Below are positions 35,691 through 47,845 of a stretch of 64,000 nt of DNA, piece by piece (within the stretch, counting starts at the first letter, position 1; each line of letters begins with the position of its first letter). The notes under the pieces were generated by a model. That model was given only the letters and a program-made list of their open reading frames with translations, made no database searches and was not told the origin of the DNA. The position numbers were made by a program, and so were the translations under genes. Where the stretch lies: NCBI GenBank assembly GCA_958299035.1, contig CATQJL010000305.1, positions 71,454,792-71,518,791 on the forward strand. The letters are read 5' to 3'. Source of the stretch: Cylicocyclus nassatus. Its lineage: Eukaryota > Nematoda > Chromadorea > Rhabditida > Strongylidae.

Positions 35691-37651
35691 TCTCTTTTCT
35701 CATCTTTGGATCTTCCCTACACATGGTCTGCCACTCGTCAGTCTCCTCCAGTCTTCACCATATACAACCTGGATGATATTCACGAAAGTCCCCACAAAAC
35801 GGGCTTTTCTTGCGAATAACATGGGCTTAGTCCATGCGGTGCGATAAGATATGGCATTCGCGAATTCATTCATTCCATACAAAAGTGTTCAGCAAACCTT
35901 CCTCCAAATTGCCTTAACCTGTTTACTCACTCTTGCAAACTCATTTACATCAAGTGGTCGATATCTAGCTGGACCTAACATTACAATGTCAGTTACGTGG
36001 ACATTCTATTCTTTCCCCTTTCGTTACACTTCTCAAAATGCCATCTATCATCTATGACTATGCATCATTAAAACCCATGTAATATCCGGCCTTCGCTTTA
36101 CAGACATCTACTATGAATCTGCATTGAATTAAATTCGTCAGAGCTTTCTGCAAAAAGCGAATTTTGACTATCCTTGCACTGCAATGTGTGAATCAAAATG
36201 CTTATCTCATAGGAACATCGTACTACACTAAAACCCCAAAGAGTTTTTTAAGTCGAAAAAATCATTAGTTTGCAAGAAAACAACTTTGCGAATGCTTTAC
36301 TTTAGCTCTTCTTTCCCTTTCAACACTAGTGTTTATATCTCTAAATATTGAAGAACTTTCAAACCAACATTCTAATCTCATATGTCGACGATTTTTGAGA
36401 TTTTGTAGTAATCCGAAAACTAACTTTACATAGACGGGGCATATTTCTCTTCGTACTTGGGGATTCTCAAAAACATTTAAACACTGTAATGATTATTCTC
36501 ATTATTCTCATCACCTGCATCTGCACGAGTGTATTGTGAGAAGAATTAGTGGGGGGAGGGTGTATCGTTACGTGTGGGCTGTCAATTGGAAAACGTCGCG
36601 CGACAGGCTGCCAGTGACCGCACTCGGAGAATCCAGCCAGCACATAATCCGCAGCACATAGTTTTTCAGTTCCTCACTCTTTGTTGAGTTTCACAGACTA
36701 TTCTCATATTAATTTTGCTTGATTACTTGAAGTTCTGCCACAAAAGTTGTAAAATGAGCTTTTAAAGTACAAAAAAGACACAAATTGGGAAGGTAAAAAC
36801 TAACAATGAAGAAGAAGCATTGATTAGTGGTATGAATGTGACAAGCTTTTTGCACTGCTGCTCCCGCGCGCGGTTACTGTAACGCCGCGTTGCGACGTTT
36901 ACCATTTGGCAGTCCGCACGTAACGAGCGCCGAATCAGTGTTCTGCACAAAATTCCAAAATTGCAACTTTGATGAATCAAAGAGTCAACAAACTTTCATG
37001 TGATTCACATAGGAATTTTCATCAACCTGATATTCGGAAGCATTTGAGTTTTTTAGCGACTATCTTGGTAAATTTAACCTTATTCTATTATTCTTAAAGC
37101 GTTTGTAAGAGTTTAGAAAGGACCACTTACTCCATACTTCATAAAAGACGTAAAACATTTTTCACTTACTTGTTTCCTCATAATAGGAGAAATAACAATT
37201 CTCAAAAAATCGCAATAAAAAATGAGCAAAAGGTTAAAAATGGGCTTAATCCTAGCTCACCTTGCTGCTGGGAGTAAAATGGGCTTTCAGGTCCATTTAA
37301 AATGAGGCAAATCCCATTTTGCCCCATTCTAAATGGGCCTTTCGCATGATTCTTTCGCAAGCGAGAGCTCAAGTAGAGTTGAATCATTTTCATTACACCG
37401 CCTTGCCTCGTGATTGCGGTGAGTTAAAAATTCTTGGCTAACGCGAGCGAAAGCAAATTCCGATTAGTTTTTACCGCGGACGAATAAAATGGGATTTGAA
37501 AACCTACTTTCCTTTTCCTTATGAACTTTCGAGGATATCATTCCTGGTCTTAAGTTCCAAGTTCGCTCAAGTCAGCTTTGATTCGATGTGTCTATCGCAT
37601 TTCGGTCTACCTATTGGACTTTTCCAAAACCTCCACCGATCTTACTGATCT
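35691..37651. other. Intergenic DNA, no gene seen
   Basis: Frames of 60-72 codons are scattered on both strands without motif. An A/T-rich block near 37270-37345 has AAAATGGGC and GGGCCTTTCG type words with partial inverted matches, perhaps an old repeat. Confidence 0.45.
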
Positions 37652-37831
37652 GGGTCGGTATGCATCAATCTCCCGTTTGAAACCGGGCGATCGTTCTCAA
37701 TAGAAAAATGATTGCCCGGCCGGGTTGGCCGCAGCTTCATACATTATGGGTCGGGCGGCCAACCCGGCCAATCATTTTTTTATTAAAAATGATCGCCCGC
37801 TTTCAAAACGGGAGATTGATGCATACCGCCC
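37652..37831. mobile_element. Palindromic MITE sharing GGGCGGTAT termini
   Basis: GGGTCGGTATGCATCAATCT at 37652 is inverted at the right as AGATTGATGCATACCGCCCC. Inner arms GATTGCCCGGCCGGGTTGGC and GGCCAACCCGGCCAATCATT nearly meet in the centre. About 180 bp. It belongs with the 709-bp element at 30921. Confidence 0.85.
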
Positions 37832-37849
37832 CTGATGATGTAGTCTTCC

Positions 37850-39775
37850 CCTCGTCTTCTCGCATGCCCGTATCATCTAAGCCGCTTTTCCTCTTGCATC
37901 TTCATTGCTATGGGGGGCAACTTTCATCGTCGTTCGTATGGTTTCGTTTGCGATGTGGTCAAGCATTGTGTGGTACTCATCGTCCATCGTAGCATACGCG
38001 TTTCCATCATACCAAGTTTTCCGTTCCTCCATACGCATCATGGCCAACACTCACTTCCACATAGTCGAGCATACTACAGTGCGGTACATGTGCTCAAGCG
38101 GCATACGCTTGCCGCGCAGGATTCCAGTGAGGCTTCGCCATTTCACCCAAGCTGCATTACGCGGCTGGTGATCTCATCTTGTAGCGTACTATCTGCCGAG
38201 ATGTGACTTTTCAGATATTTGAAGGACGTACCCTTCTTTGTTGCTGTACTTGCGATCTAAATTGTTCCCGGCGTTTGTTCCCAGCTCCATGTACTCAGTC
38301 TTCGTTTTATTAATTTTCAGACTTTGCTTCGAGTTGTCTCTTCCACATCTGTACAGCCGTCCCCAATTCTTTCGTGGTTTTTGCCATCAGACAAGATTTG
38401 CGTACTTTACGGCCCATGGATTGCGGCTCATTTAGTTCCTGACTACCTTAGACACTACAGTGATGAAGAGAGGGGCGAGAGTACGGATCCTTGATGCACC
38501 TCGGCGTTAATCTAAAAGTCATCTAATTGTCCAGCTGCTGTTCGTACATGGCTGGTGGCACGCTTGCATTTCAATTTGATTAACTGGATGTAATTCTTTT
38601 GGTACTTCGTGACACCGCAGCACCCGCCACGTCACATTGTGCGGTACTTTATTGAAAGCCAAGTTGAGGAACGACACGTGCAGCTCACATTGCTTTTCCC
38701 GCTATTTCTTCATCATTCCGACGGTGTGAATGGCGTCTGCTATACTGGAATTCTTGACGAACTCGCACTGTTTGAGGGACGACTCCTAACGATATTTCGG
38801 AGCCTCGTTTCTAAAATTTTCTCAAAGATTTTCAACGTGTGGCACATGAACGGAATCGGTCTTTACGTGGAGCAGTCGGCCAGTCGCCTTTGTTCTTCCA
38901 TATCGACATGGTCGTGCTTCTGTATGAGCCGTTTGGTTTATCCTTGTGTTTATCTGATTTAGTAGACATGTCAACCATGAAACTCCCGCCTGTCCGCACT
39001 CCTTAGCTCGTTGACGATGTCGTTTGGGCCTCTGGTCTTGCCGTTCTTCATCCATTGTGGCGATACGAACTTCTTCTTCCATGATAGCCGGTACGGTCCG
39101 TTTACACGTTGGGCCGTTATGGTAGACTTGTATCAGCTAGTGGATGCAATCTCTGCGAAGTGCACCTTCTAACTTTCATCGATCTCCTGTAGTTTCCTCA
39201 GAATCCTTCCATGCACGTCCCTGACCTGTAGAACTGCTCAATATCCTTTGAGGCGTTTTTTTTCGCAATGCGGTAGATGTCTCGCTTGCCTTTTCGGGTG
39301 TGCAGCTTCTTGTAAAATCCCTCTACATACACTTCCTTCGCCTCCTTGCGCTTCTTTTACCCGCACGCTTCGCTCTTGAATACTGATGAGCATCTTCTGT
39401 TCTTGTTTGCTGCCATACTCCATGTACCTTCTTCTTATTTGTTTTCTCAGCATTCTTCATCATTCCAAACAGGCTTCCTTGTCCAGCTTCCGCATTCCAG
39501 GCTTCTTGCTCCCCGGTAGTTCGCCTGCAATCTCATGCACGTTGCTCCTCACGTCGTTCAAAAATGATCTGAAATGTCTCACAGTTTCAGCAGGGCAGAT
39601 TATATCGCTTTTCTGAAGCTGGCATATTAAACTCGTGCGGGAAGCGTTTGAAGGCAAAACTGAAGTCGAAAAAACTGTCATTGCTTCTGACTTACCGCGA
39701 ACGGTAGCAATCCTTCCGACCCGGCGGTCTCTCGCCGTCAGCACGCCGTCACCTCGTCGTAAGTTTGCCATGACT
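37850..39775 (-). pseudogene. Decayed RTE-type LINE reverse transcriptase
   Basis: Read on the minus strand with several frameshifts and stops, the region gives reverse-transcriptase blocks in the correct order. Near 38650-38690 is FLNLAFNKVPHNVTW, motif A, with Asn where the catalytic Asp should be. At about 38466-38500 is VHQGSVLSPLF. Near 38380-38420 a damaged motif C, YAnLV, keeps the tyrosine-alanine but has lost the Asp pair. Near 38110-38160 is AAWVKWRSLTGILRGKRMP, the thumb-side block typical of RTE-like elements. Upstream, about 38820-38900 carries LADCS-RPIPF then TLKIFEKI. 39240-39775 gives a basic linker (MRKLDKEA and onward). An N-terminal endonuclease domain was not recognised, so the copy seems 5'-truncated. 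It is dead: both catalytic aspartate sites are damaged. Confidence 0.85.
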
Positions 39776-41741
39776 AAGATTCCACATTTAAGTCATCAAA
39801 AAGGATTTTCCAGGAAATGCAGATTGAGGATGCCGCAGCGACTCAAAGAAATTCTTGCATTTGAGGTCATTTGAGGTCCCCTATAGACAAATAGTACGAA
39901 GGGTAGGAGGTGCTGTTGGTAACTTCGCAAAGTAACCGGTATCCTGTCGAGATTCGCGCGGTGAGAGATGGCGGCAAATCAGAGAGCGCGAAAAGTAGTG
40001 TGCTCTTTCAAAAAAGAAATTTGCCAGCATCTCATGTGCTCTTCCCATGTCGAGATGCTGGTACCATGCTGACGGCGTTTATGAGCTTCGGTAGCAATAT
40101 TATACAATTTACGTAGAAATCTAAAAATTCTGCTCTCCATTAAAAAATTGCTATTTTTGTCATTTATTCGAGGTTTGCAAGATACAGTATCGTCATGCTT
40201 GCAGCTTTACTTTAGGTCATCAAAAACAGCGCGACCGAGTGATTCAGGGTGGCAACTACACCAGATGGTTGTGATTGTTGGCATTGACTGATCCCAACCA
40301 TGAGAAGCTTCATTTGGTGTTTCGCTCATCTCTGCTGCGCTTCGTGCAAATATCTTGTTGATTTTTTAGATGTTTTATGAAAGTAGAATGATCCCTAAAC
40401 AAGCTATATTCTATAAGCATCATCATCCTATCATCTTAGTTTTGGTGAAGAAGGAAAAAACCCAAAAACTTGCTCTTTTGCATTATCTGCTAAATCACTA
40501 ACTTTCTCACATCCCTACATTGGCATTGCACTTGAATTTTGCATTTCTGAACAGAAAAGGTTTCCCGTTCTTTTCATTAACCAGATACTCTACTTATATC
40601 ACTCGTTATCTTTGTTGAATTGAATTATCAATCTTCTGTATATGTTTGTTTGTTAATTGAAGTAAAACGGTGTAGTTATCCAAGTTTGATCGAGGTACAC
40701 TGCACCGACGTATCAACCCGCGCGGCATGAGTTAAATTTTACAAGTCTCTTGGTATCCGAAGTTTATTGTTCTGCATATCCTTTGAGGCCTGTGACTTCA
40801 ACTACATTTAGGCCGACGACATTAGGACAGCTAATATGACCTGTGATGGAGAGAAGTGTGTGTTGCATTTGTTGCAGACGTGTCCGCGAGGGCCCTCCCC
40901 ACTCGGGACCTGGTGTTCTCTACCCTGAACTTGCTTGTAACTGTATGCATTATCAGTGGTCGAAATAACATTGAAAGGTCCGCGACTGTGTTCTTCGTAA
41001 CAGTGTGCCGGTATAGTATTTCAGCACCAAATAAATATATACGCTGTGCGAATAGTGCTAAATTACTTCCAATCTCTTTGTGGGTTAGTTCCTCTCTCTT
41101 TGATTCGCTTTTATATTTCCAAAGTATTATGTGCATCCCACATGCTGAACAATTGGATGAATATTGAATGTTATAGAATATTGAAGTGATGCAAAAGTGA
41201 TTTGCATTGATGCCAAACAGCTAAAGTCGAGGAACTTTAGTGTTTGCTTCAGCCACAAATCTTTTGAATTGAGAATTAAAGACGCCAGTCTTATTTATTC
41301 CGTAGAAAATTCTAAATTCTTGCCTAATTTGAAAGAAGCGATGAAATGCCACAGTGGGTACACTAGATGACTGTTTCCGGAAATTTCACTACATCTAACA
41401 AATATATGACAAGGCTGCAAGATCCTAGAATGTCATCACCTTCTCGGATGAGCAGCGTGAGTGTCTGTTCATTGCCAACTTGAAATCTGACAGCTACTTT
41501 CAATCAAAAGAAAGCTTTTTGCTTTAAGGCATACCACACCTAGTTTCGATGACAACTCGCCAATTTTGAATGTTTTTTTTTTTATCATAAGCTTCTCAAA
41601 CGTGCAGTGGGTGCTTTTTCCTTGGCTGCAAATGATGCAGATGCTGTACGAGAATGAGTGTACATCGAGCTATGAACAACAGTCTGCGAAAATGCATGGC
41701 TAAGAAATAGCCTGAAGTATGCCCTGGTCTCGAGATAAGTT
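39776..41741. other. Intergenic DNA, no gene proven
   Basis: An overlapping pair of ~100-codon frames on opposite strands (40831-41167) shows no domain and may be old mobile-element sequence. At 39955-40075 the word CATCTCATG/CGAGATGCTGG forms a local inverted match. No RNA gene seen. Confidence 0.4.
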
Positions 41742-43242
41742 CAGGGCCCGGCACGAGGTTGGCAAAAGGGGTTTTTGGAAACGAATTCCCTTTGGACCCC
41801 AAAATTTTTTACGAATAACCCTTTCAAAAAGATTGCGCACTAAACACTTTACAAAACAAAAACAATCTATTCATGACAATAGCAAAAAACAAATGAGATC
41901 ATATTGGAGATCTCTGCAATGAGGTTAATAAAAAATTGCACCAGCAGTGAGGTCATTCAAATGCACCGTTGTTCATTTCCAAAAACTGGAACTTCTTCAG
42001 GCCTAACTGAAGTCAGTATCGATGACCTTACTATCAAAACAACAATCGAATCACTACTTTTTGCAAACAAAGCAAACGATGAAAGTAACGAGAGATACAT
42101 TTTTATTTATAAAATAAGAAGGAGGAAGAGGAAAAAGGTGGGAACAGAGTAAAAAGCTGTAAGTGCAAGCTAGTAAGTGACGAAATATCAAAAAACCGAT
42201 CATAGGACCTACTGACGCCGTTATCAATTGAAGCGCGCTTTCCTCCTTAATGGCAGCGTCCAGGCAGATGTGGGCCTATGGGGAGTTTACGTGGAAAGTA
42301 CTTTTGGGACCCTAACTAAGCCACTGCTCAACCGGCAGCTCAGGTAGTGCTCTAACGGCTGAGAAACTGGACCCCGCGATCGCATTCGCATGGATTCATG
42401 GCAATGTCGCGCCAGGACCCACGTCCTGCGCCATGAATCCATGCGAGTTACGATTGCGGGGTCCAGTTTCGAGGGGAATATCACAGCCGTTAGAGCACTA
42501 CCTGAGCTGCCGGTTGAGCAGTGGCTCAGTTAGGGCCCCATTACTATTCACGTGAATCCCCATGTGTCCAGACTTGCCGACGCTGCCCTTGAGAAACGGG
42601 GCTACTGAAGGTATTTTTGGCTCTAGCAAGGAGGAGAGGAGCAGGTTTGAAACCAAAATGTCAGTATATACTAAACTTTAGGTGTAGAGCAGATTTACGT
42701 AAAAATTTTGAAAATATTATATGAGTTGGAAATTTTGCCAACCTCAGGTTGTCATTAGGTTGTCAAATGACAACCTAATTTGGAAAAAAGTTGGGCACGC
42801 TCTTCATTCACATAAGTTTTTCACAATTTTTCATACTTTGTTCCTTAGTCCTACTCCCATATACACACCAAATGCCGCGCGATTTTATCACCTCTGCGCT
42901 GCAGACGAGCCATTTTTTATTTTCTTAAAAGCGGGAAATTTTCAGAAAAAAGTTTGCCACAAGCTTCAGTCACACAATTTTCATTGAAATTTCTCAGTCA
43001 AGCCCTGCAGGCCCGTGTTCGTGTACTTACAAAGTTTCATAACATATCGTCATCCATGCATTGCAGAAGAGTCATTGGAACTCACATCTTCACTCGCAAG
43101 TCATGCAGAATTTTTGAAACAAAATGCTTATCACACTTTTTATTCAAACAAGTTTTTCAAAACTACACTTTGTTTACACTAGCCTCTCTTCGTTCGCTTA
43201 CGAATTTCGTGTCATATAGTGCCAACCTCGTGCCGGGCCCTC
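41742..43242. mobile_element. hAT-like element, 1.5 kb, no transposase left
   Basis: Starts CAGGGCCCGGCACGAGGTTG and ends CAACCTCGTGCCGGGCCCTC. The flanks GATAAGTT (41734-41741) and GATGGGTT (43243-43250) agree at six of eight positions, consistent with a diverged 8-bp target duplication. The ends resemble the 856-bp element at 48834. A separate foldback sits inside it (42252-42587). Confidence 0.78.
42252..42587. mobile_element. Nested foldback element with ~160-bp arms
   Basis: GGCAGCGTCCAGGCAG at the left is mirrored by TTGCCGACGCTGCC at the right. Long inner arms follow: CTCAACCGGCAGCTCAGGTA against TACCTGAGCTGCCGGTTGAG, and AACTGGACCCCGCGATCGCA against GATTGCGGGGTCCAGTTTCG. They meet near 42415 at CGCGCCAGGACC. 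It interrupts the hAT-like element, so it inserted later. Confidence 0.88.
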
Positions 43243-45224
43243 GATGGGTTACGCGAAGGCTCAGCACATGTGCCACAAGGGCAGACTGTACATCGTTTTA
43301 GGGGTGAAAGCAAAGGACGCATCCTTTTTTCGAGGTAGTTGGGTGAATCTTCTAGAATAGCGTTTTTACTAGGGAATTACTAGCTATGAGGATCTTATGA
43401 AAAAAGATTAGTGACAATTTTCAAATGGTTCTAACTCCACGTCCAAATATCCAACAAAATCCCTCCCTCCCGTCACACAAGATACATAGTACTCCTCTCT
43501 CCCATCCCCCTCTCTCTTTCCTCAACTCTCCGTCTCTGTAGGCTTCCTGCTTAGCATTGCTATAGCTATCCCATTGTTGCAAAAAGCTACAATTTTGAGC
43601 ATCAATATGCGCCTGCATGAACGCGCGAGTTTAAGATTGTGTCCAGAAAAAAAACACGTGGCTTGTCTACAATGAGTAGGCGATGGCACAACACCAAATT
43701 GGATGAGCATATGCGCAGTAGGGGTTTGAAACAATGCATGACAGTTTAGCTAAAGTCATGTGAGTAAGAGGCTTGGCAAACAAAAGCCTAGTAGTTAGAG
43801 CAATCTGGCGAGCCACCAACTGACTCAGGAAAACACTCTCTTCACATCATCTTTTATCCCTGTTCCATGATTTTTATGTACTAAATCAGTTCTTCGACAA
43901 CTTCACCCCCCTTCTCTTCTTAGTTATAGCTTCTAACCCGTGGTGCTACCCTGCTCCAAAGCCTAGTTCGGGTATGACAACGTGCCACCAAAGCACACAT
44001 TACAAGCATCTCTGTTCTTTTTATGTTTTCGAGTTACTTTTTCAGCCTTCCATCCTGTTTCCTGCTTCTGTTTCTGTTGTTTCGATCTAACCAACTTCTT
44101 GCATTTTTGCTGAAATTTTCGTTTTCAAACGTTGTCTTTGTTTAATAATACGTCTTGCAACCAAGCGTATGGTTTAATTTTTGCTAATGAGACCTTTATT
44201 TTCAAGAATATGTGGTTTGTGTTAGGAGTCAAGTGTGCGAATTGTGTTTTTTATTTTCAAGAACAGAAAGTTGACGCATTTATCAAAAATTGCTAAGATT
44301 CTAGGAGTTCTAGGAGTTTTACCAGATTACAAAAAAGTTGCGTTTGAAACCAACACTTGGAGCTAAAGGTGTCGACAAAGAGCTAAAGGTTTCTTTGACA
44401 TGAAAAAAAGAAGTGAACGTAACTAATTAGAAGACATTCTCAAATTCTCAGATAGTCGAATGATTCGCTCCTTGCAATGCTGTTAGGAGCTTCTCAAACA
44501 TAGCCGACAGCAGGACGATGGGCAAATCATTGGAAGCAAACTGCGACTGGCTGCCCGCATGAATTCCATACAAAAGCCGAAAACTAAAACTAGCCGAAAA
44601 CTGTGCTTGAAATGGTTTCTCACATGCTGCACAGAATCAACAGGTTCACTTTTCGAGTTCACCTACTACTAGGGTGACACGCCGTATTTTTACTGCATTC
44701 TGTCTGCACTCGCATATATACTCACAAACGTTCATCTCAAACATCTAGGCATTCTCAGCTATTCTAGAGTCGCAAACTTTTCAATCCCTAGCATCACACA
44801 AGTGCGTAAGCTAAATCTAGTATTACAACCTGTAATAACAAGCCAAGCTTTACCTGTAAATGAGTTTGTGGGTGTCAATGGTTCTGTAACGAAAGTCGTA
44901 GAGCAAGTTCGCATATCGCCTACAACGTAAAAGTCCAACAGTCCAAAGTACGAGCTGATTTGTTGGGTGGATCTTTCAGGAATTGCGCGTCAGACGAGTC
45001 CACTTGGCTTCTGGCCCGTAAAATTGGGTCCATATCACCACTTTTTGCAAAGTCGTAGATGAGTTTGACATGTCAATATGCAAGCCATGGATTCAGTCGT
45101 AAACGTCAACAAAGGTTCACCGCTTTACGAAAACGGTGTCAAAAAGAATTGACTGCTAAATGGTCAATTTGCTAAGGTTTAACCTGGACATTTGAGAAGA
45201 CTTTTTGCATAGAGATGTAGCTCA
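43243..45224. other. Intergenic DNA, no gene seen
   Basis: Pyrimidine-rich around 43440-43530 (CCTCCCTCCCGTC, CTCTCTCCCATCC). Short frames only, none with motifs. Confidence 0.45.
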
Positions 45225-45586
45225 CAGTGGCGGATCTAGGGGGAGACGAGGGGGGCGCTCCCCCCCCCCCCAAGAACGCGAAATTTTTTGAAAATTGCCT
45301 ATATGGGTTATAAAAATGTGCAACCGACTTGTTTATTTTTGTAAATAAATAGAATAATTTTTGAAATTTTTTAAAAATTCAAATTAGCCCTATAAGAAAA
45401 ATTTTTCGGGGGCGTGGCTGACGCCACGCCCCCTTTTTCCGGATTTTATTGATTGAGAACCCGCAAAAATTTTGAGAAGCACCCCAAAAAATTTTCGGAG
45501 TGCCTAGCTGACACCACGCACCTTCATCTAGAAAAAATTTTTGTCGCCCCCCCCCCCTCCGGTCCGAAATCCTGGGACCGCCACTG
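45225..45586. mobile_element. hAT-like MITE, 362 bp, with target duplication
   Basis: Starts CAGTGGCGGATCTAGG and ends CCTGGGACCGCCACTG. It is flanked by GTAGCTCA and TTAGCTCA (seven of eight identical). Poly-C tracts and the palindrome GGGGGCGTGGCTGACGCCAC mark the interior. The half copy at 46586-46675 is the same family. Confidence 0.87.
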
Positions 45587-46076
45587 TTAGCTCACGGTGA
45601 CTATTGTCCTTGTTGGGACTACCACAATCCCTATTTAAATTTGCATACTTCTTTCTATGAAAAGGTCAATCCAATTAATTCCCGTAATTACCTATCTTAC
45701 ATGAAAAAACATTTGGAAGTAGCTGTTTACATTTTCTTCGTGGTAGTCGGTATTGTGCGGTAAATCTCAATGCCATCATTGGGCAAGAGTGGGTAAGGCA
45801 TATAGAGTAGGACCAGAGCGAGCCTCTGCGAAGCGGAGGTAACGCACCGGTCTGCAGATACAGGATGAGGTACTTTCTTTTAGGGAATGTTAATGTAATC
45901 CAATAGGAAGGAAAAGCAAGGCAAGTTTTTCCAAAGTTTATGGATTTTCCTCTGATTTTCTTGTATCCCCCCCCCCCCCCCACACTCCCACCATTCAATG
46001 TTTCTTGCAGATTTCGAAACCTATTTCCGCACATTTCAGGTAATACAAAATTTGATTCGTTCGTTCTAAGCTTCAC

Positions 46077-46490
46077 TTGAAGGGCACTCCACTGATATAA
46101 ATGGGCATGAGAAATTCCGTGAGGAATTTTCGCACCTACTATGAAGAGCGATAGACCTTCGCAACCTGTTAACATTCGACACAATGTCCAGACACGTTTG
46201 AATACCTGAACTTCCTACTGACTGTAAGACCATAATCAAGTCATTACCCAAGCTGCAACCCACATGATTTTTTTGGTGTCGAGAATTTCAGTTTGAGCTC
46301 TCATCTGTTGTCGTATTATTGGCGAGATTGAGAGCAAAAAACTAATGCGGCAGCCGCAGTAAACCACATAAGTTGCCACCGTATAGTGGCCCACCAAGGA
46401 CTTCCCAAGCATCCACATAAGGAACATAGGTAGCTTCAACCATATTAGCTCCGCTCTTACCAATTGAAGCGTTCTTCTCACATTTACGAA
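46077..46490 (-). CDS. Possible exons of a multi-pass membrane protein
   Basis: This is a tentative model. An open stretch from about 46490 to 46248 encodes two hydrophobic runs (LKLPMFLMWMLGKSLVG and TVATYVVYCGCRISFLLSIS), then a basic/polar linker. A GT-AG intron of 42 nt (46247-46206) would join it in phase 0 to 46205-46077, which is open for 43 codons and ends at a CAA|GTGAAG donor. The upstream acceptor is weak and the next exon was not found. It could belong with 47484-47683 on the same strand, perhaps a serpentine receptor broken up by insertions, or be a chance arrangement. No family was recognised. Confidence 0.25.
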
Positions 46491-46585
46491 TGATCGAAGC
46501 CTTTCCAGTCATCAACTATCATATTATAATTATGAAGATCGAACTTTGATCTCAAATTTGTTTTCGACAATTGTTTCGCTCTTCT

Positions 46586-46675
46586 GAATTTTTTCGGTGT
46601 GGTGGCTAACGCCACGCACCATCATCACAAAATTTTGTCCCCCCTCCCCGAACGGAAATCCTATGTACGCCCCTG
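46586..46675. mobile_element. Half copy of the CAGTGGCG hAT-like MITE
   Basis: TTTTTTCGGTGTGGTGGCTA, ACGCCACGCACC and AAATCCTATGTACGCCCCTG follow the same order as the right half of the element at 45225 and resemble its right end. The left half is missing. Confidence 0.7.
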
Positions 46676-46689
46676 ATTTTATCATGTCT

Positions 46690-46815
46690 AAAGCTCTTAA
46701 TTGCTCGCTTCTAGAGACGCTCTGCAGATACCGATGTCAAATGCACTCAGCATTCAATGCCCTCCAAAGCGGTACAATTTTATACAAAAAAGCCACTTCG
46801 ACTCACCATCACTTC
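46690..46815. mobile_element. Half copy of the ~460-bp MITE family
   Basis: CTCTGCAGATACCGATGTCA, then GCCCTCCAAAGCGGTACAAT and AAAAAAGCCACTTCGACTCA match the right half of copies A-C. The left half is absent, and it directly follows the hAT fragment. Confidence 0.65.
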
Positions 46816-46984
46816 TTTTATGGTACCGAACGCAACTTGTCTGTGATTACGTTTATGCGCCTGCAGTCTTTAACCCTCCTCGTAACCCTACGACAAACTT
46901 GTGCGGATGCGCCAAACACTATGCTTGACCATGATCGTGTATCCCTTATTTTTGTATTTTCCTTTGCTGTAGGATGAAGATTCT

Positions 46985-47160
46985 AGAATGTAGTTTTCTG
47001 ATGTGGGAATTTACGACAGGCATTCTGCCCCCTTTGCTGGTCCTGTCGTAAATTGATCCAAAAAATATTGATCCAGCGTGATGTGAAACCGCGTATACTT
47101 CGCACATCTTTTCTAGTGCGAAGTGTACGCGGTTTCACATTCCGCTGGATCAATCTTTTT
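46985..47160. repeat. Double hairpin: 37-bp stem plus a shorter stem
   Basis: TGATCCAGCG... at 47069-47105 is inverted at 47116-47152 with three mismatches (core AAACCGCGTATACTTCGCAC against GTGCGAAGTGTACGCGGTTT) around a 10-nt loop. A second stem to its left pairs AATTTACGACAGG with CCTGTCGTAAATT (47009-47054). Probably a palindromic MITE. Confidence 0.8.
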
Positions 47161-47483
47161 TTACCAAAGAGGTTCCTTGAACATCTACATTCTTGTGTCC
47201 GGTACAATGCACTACTTTCCCGTCAGGGATTGTAGTCAGAGTTGCAGTTTTCTAAGACTCCCTGCTACCTAATTAGTCATAAGAAGTATGCAATATGCAA
47301 ATGCATATGTATCAACTTATTGGATAATTTACTGCAAACATCGTGCAACGGTGTTAGCTTGCACATTGTATCCGTTGTGTATATGGTTGCAACGGAATAA
47401 TCATGTGAGCGTTTTGAATTGTGACTACAATAATAACAAGAAACAAAAACTTGACATATTTTGCGAGACTGTAATCAACATAA

Positions 47484-47683
47484 TCATGATGTAGTAAACG
47501 GTTTCGAGGGGATGTATTTTTTGAGATAAGCTGCGCACAGCCATTGATAAACCACCGCATTTGATGCATACAAGCAAAAAGCAACTGGAACCGAAACGAA
47601 AATCACGGTGAGTAAGAAATGCTTTTTGTTATTTTCTTTCTTCTGTTTAATGTCCTCTTGCAACGCACATTTTCCACGAAGTC
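47484..47683 (-). CDS. Possible last exon of a membrane protein (receptor-like C terminus)
   Basis: On the minus strand a good acceptor (CTTTCTCAG) at 47684 opens a 200-nt exon that would start in phase 1 and end at TGA (47486-47484). It encodes a charged stretch (KQKKENNKK), one hydrophobic helix (FLLTVIFVSVPVAFCLYASN), then AVVYQWLCAAYLKKY and a short tail. This resembles the end of a nematode serpentine receptor, with TM7 and a short C terminus, but the match is only qualitative. Upstream exons would have to lie beyond two transposons (47846-49689) and were not found. It may be a relic. Confidence 0.3.
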
Positions 47684-47845
47684 CTGAGAAAGGGAGTTTC
47701 AGAAGTACAAAAAAGCGTCTATTTTCAAAAGCTCTGGTGCTAATGGCTACCGAACAAGCCCAAGCAAAAGTCTAAAACGTCAAGAAAAAGTCAAAAGACT
47801 AGAAATTAGCAGGATACATGACACCGCTGCGACAGGAAGAAAGTA

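Noticed and set aside
40669..40690. A 22-mer resembling the nematode spliced leader SL1 (about 18 of 22 positions)
   Set aside because: Four mismatches including internal ones. No SL RNA body or Sm site follows. Too weak to call an SL gene or a retroposed transcript.
40831..41167. Overlapping ~100-codon frames on opposite strands
   Set aside because: Neither strand shows a domain; mutual shadows with no way to choose.
45675..46184. 169-codon minus-strand frame
   Set aside because: Its middle is a poly-C tract translated as glycines and its lower half lacks coding character. Only the upper part is kept, as a weak exon candidate with a splice donor at 46076.
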